A stretch of DNA of 64,000 nt from Musa acuminata AAA Group (Eukaryota; Streptophyta; Magnoliopsida; Zingiberales; Musaceae). Below, piece after piece: positions 55,536-64,000 of this stretch; positions within the stretch are counted from its first letter, which is position 1, and each line of letters opens with the position of its first letter. Location: contig NC_088345.1 of NCBI RefSeq assembly GCF_036884655.1, forward strand, positions 32,602,501 to 32,666,500, written 5' to 3'. The translations under genes and the position numbers were made by a program. The notes below the pieces were generated by a model that did no database searches, had not been told where the DNA came from, and saw only the letters and a list, made by a program, of their open reading frames with translations.

Positions 55536-58286
55536 TGCTTTCATGATATATTTTCTTTTTTAGTTTAGAACTAATTTTCTTGAAAATTACATGTTTAAAA
55601 ATAAAAATACAAAAATTATGATCATGCTGATAATTTCGAAAATAATATTGCATATTTTATGATAAACAAACAAAATGATTTTGATCATGGTTAAGAAGTA
55701 ATAATGTGTATCATATTTGATTAACATTGTTGAATGAAATCACGTTTGATTTAAAGTAATGCATAAAGATGTAATATGAAATGGTTATTAACAATTTTAT
55801 GCATGTGATTTTAAGTTATCCATGATCATGAGCTTGTTTGATCTTCTTGACTTAATTTCAAGATCTATAGCAAAAATCATGTTTGAATATATGAAAGTGT
55901 TAATTTCATTTTCGGATTTAGTTAACAATTGGTATCCTAACAATCGGATTTTCTCATACACTTATGAAAAATATTTTTCTAAAATGGATTTGATGAAATG
56001 ATTCATGCTTATAAACTCCATCTTGAAATATGAATGATAGTGTTTTTGCTTGCAAAGATTTGTTTCACATTCATATCTCCTATGATTCGTGTGCAGAAAA
56101 AGAATTTATAAATCATAACACAATGTGATTTCTTATGCAAAAATAAAGTGCTTTTGTGATTCTTTGCTAAAGAGAATAATTATTAAAATCATGATCTTGA
56201 TAACATGAAGCTCTTTATGAATCAAGATCGTTCATTATGCTCCCTACATTTATCAAAAAAGAGTTCTTCAAATGAAATGCAATTCAATGAAGTGTCATAT
56301 TGATATCTTGAAACTTGGAATATTTTAAAATGTGATCTTGATAAGAATGTTTCAAGTTGCTCTTTGTACTATATCTTTTCGAATGAATCATGAGCCTTGA
56401 TATCATATATTTCATAATACAAGATTTCTTTGCCTTATGTCTTGAACTTTAATGCTTATCTTAATTTGGCATATAAAGACTAAGGCATACTTAGGTGAAA
56501 AAGAATCTCTTAAAAAATGCTTTTCCCATCTGATCGAGATTAATGATTTCATGATATTTTGTGAATCTCGAAATTAATTTTAATGACTAGATTATGAATT
56601 TCAAATTAATAATTTGATTTGAATAAGTTTTATCTAAATCATAATCTTGATCTTGCAAAATTGAAGTCACAAATAATATCTTGTGGTATTCATGAATTGA
56701 TACTCACAATATGAAAGCATTGATATTCATGACTTGAATTGGATTGAAACATTGTATGCTTAATTTAATCATTCTCCTATGTTTCAAAAATTCCTTAAAT
56801 GCCTTATGTGATGATTGAAAACTAATCTGCTTTATGATGAATTACGAATCATGACTTGATCTATGATATAAATGCCTTGAAATGATTGAAATATTTAACA
56901 CTTTTATGCTCTACCCCCTACTTTCTTCTTGTTTTCAATGATAAAATGGGGAGAAGTTTTGATCATGCATGGTAGGATATAATTTGACAAAATTGATACC
57001 ATCATGATATGAAACATTTATGATGTACAATTATGCATGCAATACTTGTGCTTTCTAATTATGATGTGATGTATTGCATATGATGTAAATCATGATTTAA
57101 AATGCTATGAGTGCCAAGTTACACATTTTGAGAAGAAATTGTTATATTGAAATATTAATGTAATTATGAATGGTGATATGATATCATGCATGTAATACTT
57201 CAAGTTATGATAATGATGCATGCAATGATAAAATATTCATGATGAAAAATTGTCTTGACATTCATAACTTGATTATCCATCATTTGTCATGATTTTGAAA
57301 TCGTTCTAAAAGGAAAAGAGAACTACAAAACTGTATTCTCTCTTTCATTTTTACAATGACAAAGGGGGAGATAGCTAGCTTGTACAAGTAAAGAAGATGC
57401 AAAAACTTGATTGCTAGCTTACCTATTTTAAGAAGCAAAGATTGCTAACTTGCTTATTTCAAGAAGAAAAATTGTCTTCTTGAACATCACTATCTTGAAT
57501 ATCTCAAGAAGTAAAACTTGCAATTTGCACATTGCAATAGGAAGCAAGAATCATGAGCTTACACAAGAAATTTATCTTGCATTTGCTTTCAAAATCTTTG
57601 CTAGCTTATATATTGTGAAACTTGTATATCATAAAAATTGCTAGCTTGTTGGTCTAAAGAGAAGCAAAAAGTTGCTATCTCAAAAGAAACAAATGTGCTA
57701 TCTTGCCTATCTCAAGAGGCAAAAATGCTAACTTGCGCATCTAGCAAAGTGAGCAAAATTTTCAAGAAGCAAGAGTTGCCTTCTTGAACATCTCTAATTT
57801 GCTAGCTTGCATGATATAGAACTTGCTATCTTGAACATTACCAAAAGTGCTATCTTATATGTTATAAAACTTGAATATCTAAAACTTGATAGCATGAATG
57901 TTCTAAGCATGATGTAACACTTGCTAAATCTTCTAGCTCCAAGATTGCATGATGATAAAACTTGATATTATGATTTTCATGCAAAGAGTTGAACCAATAT
58001 CACACACAAACACTTGATTGTGATACTTCTCCTTTTTGTTGATGACAAAGGGGGAGAAGTATGTTGATGAAAGTATGTTGATGACATGACATGTGATGCA
58101 TAAGTTTATGCATATGTTCATGTTGACGTATTGCAAGTATTCATGATGAATATTGCAATGACTTGAATTCAGTTTGAATTCAAGGTTCTATCAATATGGC
58201 ATATTGATAGGGGGAGTTTGTTTAAACTCCGGGAGTTAAGTTTAACTCCGTCATCAAGTGGTTGTCATCATCAAAAAGGGGGAGAT
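55536..58286 (+). other. E13 AT-rich 3' tail with repeated PPTs
   Basis: Non-coding, 2.75 kb. A CCGAA/TTCGG-type motif (partly decayed) lies near 55875-55920. The PPT and GCTAGCTTGC repeat zone runs from about 57355 to 58286, with purine tracts near 57361-57371, 58047-58060 (in a hairpin, 58024-58060) and 58208-58216, and the true PPT at 58273-58286. Confidence 0.75.
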
Positions 58287-58323
58287 TGTTGAATCTCGTA
58301 TTTTGATGATGAAACTACTTGAT
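58253..58323 (+). other. PPT/U3 boundary inverted repeat of E13
   Basis: Outer arms AAGTGGTT and AACTACTT pair with one G-U; inner arms CATCATCAAAA / TTTTGATGATG are perfect. Confidence 0.78.
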
Positions 58324-60290
58324 ATATGTTTATGATTTAATCTGCGTTTTGAGTGACGTAGGATGCTTCGATCAGGATGAGACAATTAAAGCAGGAAAAT
58401 CATGTTGTGCCGAAGGAACGTGTCAGAAGATTGGACGTCGGGCCGGTGGATCGGTCGACGTATCGACAGAAGGCTTCGGGCCGTGAACTCGGGCATCGGG
58501 CCAAGAAGAGCGGGTATTGTGCCAAGGATATCGGAGTTGCGGAGTCAACTGGCCGATTGGGCAATAGGCTGCAGGAGAGGACGATGCGCCGAAGAATCGG
58601 ACGAAGCGTCGAGAGACCAATGACATGTCGGACAACTTGGTTAATTGCTTAGAATTAATTATCTCGATCGAAGTTTTGATTTGTTGTGCAGGATTAACTA
58701 CGATAAGAGTAAGACAAGCAGCAGGTGTTGCGCCGGAGTCAAGATCATGATCACGTTGGGAGTTCGAGTGTTCGACGGAAGTTCGGACGGTCGTCGGAGG
58801 TTCAGCGAGAACAGATCCGAGAAGTCCAAAAGCTTGCCAAGCGAAGCTCGTCGGAACTCGCCAAGTGGATCGTCGCAAAGTCCAGGAGTATGCCGGATGT
58901 CCGCAGAAGGATCACCGAGGGTTTATCGGATGATCGACGGAAGTTCGCCGGAAACTCGCCGGAAGAAGCGATTGACGCATCGGAGCATAGCTGCAGAAGT
59001 TGTCTTAGAGTTAATCGTAGTTAGCATGATGATTAAGCTTGAAAATGGGAGGTGATCCCATTAGCTTAATCTTGGGGCAATTGGGCCCCTGAAAAGATTC
59101 AAATTGGGCCGAATGGAGCGAACCATTCGGACCCTGATTGCACCAGGCGGTGCAACCGCCTTGGACAGGAGGTGCAACCGCCTGGGCTGCGGGACTGGGC
59201 GGTGCAACCGCCCCAGCCAGGCAGTGCAACCGCCCAGGCCATGTCTTCCAGCGGGACTGGGCGGTGCAACCGCCCCAGCCAAGAGGTGCAACCGCCCAGG
59301 GCTCAGTCTCCAAGCGAGACTGGGCGGTGCAACCTCCTCTGTCAAGAGGTAGCACCGCCAGAGCTCAAGTTTCGAGCTCGGCCAAGAGGTGCAACCACCG
59401 AGCTCGGTCTTCAAGCTCTGGCAGAGAGGTGCAACCTCTTTGGACAGGTGATGCATCGCCTGAGCTCGGTCTTCGAGCTCTGGCAGAGAGGTGCAACCAC
59501 CTCTGGCAGAGAGGTGCAACCACCTCTGGCAGAGAGGTGCATCAGCCTGTGCTCATTTTCGAGCTCTGCCAGGTGATGCAACCACCGAGCTCAGACTTCG
59601 AGCTCTGCCAGGCGATGCAACCACTGAGCTCAGTCTTCGAGCTCTAGCAGAGAGGTGCAATCGCCTGAGCTCAGTCTTCGAGCTCTGCCAGGCGGTGCCA
59701 CCTCTCCAGTCAAGAGGTGCAACCGCCTAATCCCGGAATTCCGGGATTTGATCGTTTTGAGCTCCAAATTTGAATTGGGTTGGGGCCTATAAATACCCTA
59801 CCCATTCAACACTGAAAGGACACAGATCCATACCGAATTGTTGATCTTTTCAGTGATTCTAAGAGCTCAAATTTATGTAAAGTCCTAAAGTTCTCCTCCT
59901 TCTGTTCTTTAAGTCTTGAGTTGTAAAGAGAGGAGAGAAAGGATCTGTAAAGGTTGTCTCCTAAGCCTGTCAAAAGGAGAGAAACTGTAAAAGGGCAGTT
60001 AGCCTTCGCCCATTGAAGGAAGGCAGCTAGTTGACGTCGGTGACCTCGTCGGAGGAGGAAGCCAAAAGTGGAGTAGGTCAAGACTGACCGAACCACTCTA
60101 AATCTCTGGTTTGCTTTTACCTTGAGCACTTTATCATTACTGCAAACCTCCTACATTGCTACTGCCCTCTGCGCCTTTACGAACGAGTTTCTAAGCTCTG
60201 ATCTTTCAGAATCTGCATTCAAACGTAAATCGTGTTTTCGTACGATCTTCACACTGCAGTTTACGCTTACATTCGGATTCCATTTATAAC
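58287..60290 (+). repeat. E13 3' LTR, 3' end missing
   Basis: Same chimeric structure as the 5' LTR: palindrome at 59731-59746, TATA at 59788-59795, leader hairpin at 60068-60096. It stops after CCATTTATAAC, before the array, where E12 pol resumes. Confidence 0.92.
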
Positions 60291-61509
60291 CAAGAAAGGC
60301 TTTAGAAACTGTAGAATAACCAAGAAAGATTCCTTCATCGGATTTAGCATCAAATTTTCCTAAGTTGTCTTTTTCATTCAAGATAAAACACTTACACCCA
60401 AAGACTTTGAAATATGAAACGTTGGGTTTTTTATTGTTCCATAACTCATAGGGAGTTTTGGTTAGTAGAGGTCTCACTAGAACTCTATTTAAGATATAGC
60501 ATGCAGTATTTACGGCTTCGGCCCAAAAATATTTGGGTAGGTTATGTTCATTTAACATGGTTCTTGCCATTTCTTGTAAATTTCGATTTTTTCTTTCTAC
60601 AACTCCATTTTGTTGAGGGTTTCTAGGAGTAGAGAAATTATGGTTGTATCCATTGAGTTCACAAAATTCTTGGAAATCATGGTTTTGAAATTCACCACCA
60701 TGATCACTTCTAATTGACGAAATCATAGAACCTTTCTCATTCTGAACGAGTTTGCAAAACTTGGTAAAAGATCTAAGGCATTCACTTTTCTGTTTTAAAA
60801 AGTAAGTCCATGTGTATCTGCTATAGTCATTTATGATGACGAAAGCGTATTTGCTACCTCCTAGGCTTGATGTGGAGATGGGTCCGAACAAGTCCATATG
60901 GATCAATTGTAAGGGCCTAGAGGTGCTTACTTGATTTTTAGATTTGAAGCTACTCTTAATTTGTTTACCTAATTGGCAGGCATCACATACATTATCTTTG
61001 ATGAACTTGATATGAGGAATTCCTCTTACAAGTTCTTTGGATGATATTTGAGTGATTAGCTTCATGCTAGCATGACCTAATCTTCTGTGCCATATCCAAG
61101 CATTCTCATTTAAAGCAGAAAAACATATTTCATTACATAAATCATCGATGTCAATAGTGTATACGTTATTTTGCTTTAATGCAATCATAGATATGTTTTT
61201 GTGAGGTTTTTCAATGATGCAAGCATTAGATTCAAATTTGATGATATATCCTTTATCACATAATTGACTAATGCTTAGGAGGTTATGTTTTAGACCATCA
61301 ACTAGCAAAACATCTTCAATAGAAAAGTTGGATTTTTTACCTATGGTTCCTTTGCCAATGATTTTACCCTTGTTGTTGTCTCCGAAGGTGACATATCCTT
61401 CATTTATGCTAGAGAGCTTAGAGAATTGGGATGAATCTCCGGTCATATGCCTTGAGCATCCACTGTCAAGGTACCATCTCTTGCTCCTAGCTTGCGATGG
61501 TTTAGTTTT
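60291..61509 (-). pseudogene. pol: E12 pol, protease and integrase part
   Basis: Reads from the codon after the gag UAG through the protease DSG, zinc finger (HRRLGH, CDAC), integrase core ([21 protein letters not shown]) and [13 protein letters not shown], where it breaks at 60291. Nearly identical to E8; one visible change is IIDDYSR to IINDYSR. About 120 codons linking to the RT part are deleted. Confidence 0.92.
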
Positions 61510-62431
61510 CTACAAGAAAGGATGACGTTTAGGTACCCATTTGCTTTTGGGTTCCTCACAAATAGATCTACATTTTTTATCATGTTGCATAGAATTTGTC
61601 ATGGTTCCTTTAGGAACCCATATCAATTTGTTTGGACTTATTTTCTTGAATGGACAACAATGTGTCTTGTGTCCAGATTTGCAACAAAAGTTGCACTTGG
61701 TTTGGTGTTGAACATGTAAGATGGGGCCTTTTACAAAGGTAGTTGGATTTTGGTGAGGACTCCTCACAAATCCAATCCCACTTCTTTTGGGAGCATGACC
61801 CTTGTTTGTAAGGATCATGTTTAATGACTTGCTACCAACCTCGAATTTCTTCAAGGTGTCCTTAAGTAGCAAGTTTTCTTTTTGACAGATTTCTAGATCA
61901 TGACATTTTATACATGAATTTAAACTATCATGATATTCGATTTTTAACTTATTAAAATCACAAGTAAGACTATCATGTACCTTTTTTAGCAATTTGTATT
62001 TTCTATTTATAACTTTGCATTCATCAAATAAATCATGGAAGGCATTTAATAATTCCTCGAAAGATAAATCAGCATCTAATAAATCTGTTACCTCCTCTCC
62101 GATGGCCATTAAGGCGTAATGAGCAACTTGCTCAGTGTTGGACTCCTCTTCTTCAGATGCGCTCGAGTCATCCCATGTTGCTTGAAGAGCCTTCTTCTTT
62201 GATGTTCTTCTTTTGACTTGGGGACAATCATTCTTGTAGTGTCCCGGCTTTTTACATTCGTAGCAGATCACTTGGTCCTTCTTGGGTTCAAGTTTATTTT
62301 TCACATCGTTTTTAAACTTGTTTCTTTTGAAGAATTTCTTAAACTTTCTTGTCAAAAGTGCCAAGTCATCATCACAGTCCTCATCACTTGAGTTTTCTCT
62401 CAAGTGGCATTCAGAAGTTTTAAGTGCCATA
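61510..62431 (-). pseudogene. gag: E12 gag C-terminal part
   Basis: Reads from KDMALKTSECHLRENSSDED through both zinc knuckles (CYECKKPGHYKNDC and CNFCCKSGHKTHCC) to PFL and UAG at 61510-61512. Identical in layout to E8. The first ~220 residues lie beyond the E14 LTR that starts at 62432. The MALK methionine is internal and not a start. Confidence 0.92.
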
Positions 62432-64000
62432 TGTTAGGATCGAGAGCACTAAGAGGGGGGGGGGGGTGAATTAGTGCAGCGGAAATCTTACAGCAATTTA
62501 AAAGCTAAAGCTGTTTTCGTCCGATAAAAAATGATTTCGATATAAAAGCAGAATCACAGTGCAGTTTGCGTCTAAGCGCAGTTTTGCGTCTAAGCGCAGT
62601 TTGTGTCTAAACACAGTTTGCGTCTAAGCGCAGTTTGCGTCTAAGCACAGTTTGCGTCTAAGCGCAGTTTGCGTCTAAGCGCAGTTTGCGTCTAAACTCA
62701 GTTTTACGTCCAAACGCAATTTTACGTCAAAACGCAGTTTTACGTCTAAACGCAGTTTTACGTCTAAACGCAGTTTTACGTCTAAACGCAGTTTTACGTC
62801 TAAACACAGTTTTGCGTCTAAACGTAGTTTTACGTCTAAACGCAGTTTTACGTCTAAACGCAGTTTTACGTCTAAACGCAGTTTTGCGTCTAAACGCAGT
62901 TTTACGTCTAAACGTAATTTTACGTCTAAATGTAGTTTTGCGTCTAAAAGCAGTTTTGAACCTTGAAAAGCATTTTACGTAGAAAGCAATTTGCAGTTAT
63001 AAATGGAATCCGAATGTAAGCGTAAACTGCAGTGTGAAGATCGTACGAAAACACGATTTACGTTTGAATGCAGATTCTGAAAGATCAGAGCTTAGAAACT
63101 CGTTCGTAAAGGCGTAGAGGGCAGTAGCAATGTAGGAGGTTTGCAGTAATGATAAAGTGCTCAAGGTAAAAGCAAACCAGAGATTTAGAGTGGTTCGGTC
63201 AGTCTTGACCTACTCCACTTTTGGCTTCCTCCTCCGACGAGGTCACCGACGTCAACTAGCTGCCTTCCTTCAATGGGCGAAGGCTAACTGCCCTTTTACA
63301 GTTTCTCTCCTTTTGACAGGCTTAGGAGACAACCTTTACAGATCCTTTCTCTCCTCTCTTTACAACTCAAGACTTAAAGAACAGAAGGAGGAGAACTTTA
63401 GGACTTTACACAAATTTGAGCTCTTAGAATCACTGAAAAGATCAAGAATTCGGTGTGGATCTGTATCCTTTCAGTGTTGAATGGGTAGGGTATTTATAGG
63501 CCCCAACCCAATTCAAATTTGGAGCTCAAAACGATCAAATCCCGAAATTCCGGGATCAGGCGGTTGCACCTCTTGAATGGAGAGGTGGCACCGCCTGGCA
63601 GAGCTCGAAGACTGAGCTCAGGCGATTGCACCTCTCTGCCAGAGCTCGAAGACTGAGCTCAGTGGTTGCATCGCCTGGCAGAGCTCGAAGTCTGAGCTCG
63701 GTGGTTGCATCACCTGGCAGAGCTCGAAACTGAGCTCAGGCTGATGCACCTCTCTACCAGAGGTGGTTGCACCTCTCTGCTAGAGCTCGAAGACCGAGCT
63801 CAGGCGATGCATCACCTGTCCAAAGAGGTTGCACCTCTCTGCCAGAGCTTGAAGACCGAGCTCGGTGGTTGCACCTCTTGGCCGAGCTCGAAACTTGAGC
63901 TCTGGCGGTGCTACCTCTTGACAGAGGAGGTTGCACCGCCCAGTCTCGCTTGGAGACTGAGCCCTGGGCGGTTGCACCTCTTGGCTGGGGCGGTTGCACC
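62432..64000 (-). repeat. E14: LTR of E8 subfamily, continues past the window
   Basis: Begins TGTTAGGATCGAGAGC directly after CCATA in E12 gag, with no PBS, so this is a 3' LTR end or solo LTR of a separate insertion. Array at 62560-62958, leader hairpin at 63190-63218, TATA at 63491-63498 and palindrome cluster from 63556. The U3 start is not visible, so its U3 type is unknown. Confidence 0.88.
62560..62958 (-). repeat. 18-bp tandem array in E14 LTR
   Basis: Same unit as in E8. Confidence 0.92.

Larger units (their letters stand above)
51990..60290 (+). mobile_element. E13: pol-less element with chimeric LTRs and intact gag, inserted in E12 pol
   Basis: 5' LTR 51990-54573, PBS, gag, AT-rich tail, PPT, 3' LTR 58287-60290 (last ~580 bp lost). 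I noticed about 20 single-base differences between the LTRs over their shared ~2.0 kb, so it is among the youngest insertions here. The left flank is AATTC; the right flank was deleted, so there is no TSD check. Confidence 0.92.
47601..62431 (-). mobile_element. E12: autonomous-type Sirevirus-like element, split by E13 and cut by E14
   Basis: Minus-strand gag-pol closely similar to E8. 3' LTR 47601-49698, 3' UTR, RT-RNase H (50517-51989), E13, PR-IN (60291-61509), gag from 61510. About 360 bp of pol was lost at the right side of E13. The gag N-terminus and the 5' LTR lie beyond E14, outside the window. The left flank is GCTAT. Confidence 0.9.

Noticed and set aside
59061..59647. Long overlapping frames in the GC palindrome clusters
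   Set aside because: GC-rich tandem repeats without stops on both strands; different frames are open in different copies.
60151..61446. Apparent pol with a novel C-terminus at 60151-60290
   Set aside because: The novel part is E13 LTR read antisense across a deletion junction.
62431..64000. E14 being the 5' LTR of E12
   Set aside because: No PBS or gag start lies between; the LTR terminus abuts mid-gag exactly, as in a separate insertion. A precise deletion cannot be fully excluded.

Overview
This is plant nuclear DNA made almost entirely of nested Ty1/copia LTR retrotransposons. I see no host gene, tRNA, rRNA or CRISPR array. The evidence is LTRs beginning TGTTGAATCTCG or close to it and ending CCTAACA, an initiator-Met-tRNA primer-binding site (TGGTATCAGAGC), polypurine tracts, 5-bp target-site duplications, and a gag-pol with copia domain order (protease, integrase, reverse transcriptase, RNase H). 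The protein motifs and repeated polypurine tracts fit the Sirevirus (SIRE/Maximus) lineage. The host is an angiosperm; I cannot name the species.

I label the elements E1-E14 from left to right. E1 (1-12819, minus, gag-only) is split by E2 (1600-10774, minus, gag-pol with stops, TSD TAATT). E3 (12820-13188, minus) is a scrap of another copia lineage. E4 (13189-21777, plus, gag-only) cuts into E3. A 209-bp orphan piece follows, then E5 (21987-26729, plus, gag-only, 5' end lost) and E6 (an LTR scrap, about 26730-26930). E7 (26931-43550, minus, gag-only) is split by E8 (31033-41010, plus, the one apparently complete autonomous element, TSD CTCAT). E9 (43551-44227, minus) is a gag and LTR scrap interrupted by E7 on its left and E10 on its right. 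E10 (44228-46249, minus) is cut by E11 (46250-47600, plus, a different LTR family). E11 is cut by E12 (47601-62431, minus, gag-pol), and E12 is interrupted by E13 (51990-60290, plus, gag-only with an intact gag) and by E14 (62432 to the window end, minus LTR). Several right-hand ends lie outside the window.

Two populations coexist. Autonomous elements (E2, E8, E12) carry gag-UAG-pol and a short U3. Pol-less partners (E1, E4, E5, E7, E13, probably E9 and E10) carry a shortened gag that has lost its zinc knuckle and ends in a shared C-terminus, a long AT-rich tail, and a U3 with an extra block of about 330 bp. PBS, PPT and LTR ends are shared, so the partners could be copied by the autonomous enzymes. 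The E13 LTR is a chimera of both types, which is direct evidence of recombination between them.

The most interesting non-coding signal is a long inverted repeat spanning the PPT/3' LTR boundary. Its arms change together between copies: several arm sequences occur, each still able to pair. Other paired elements recur in the leader (GGTCA/TGACC inside GTGG/CCAC), around the C-tract near the U5 end, and around upstream PPT copies. All alignments and counts were made by eye.
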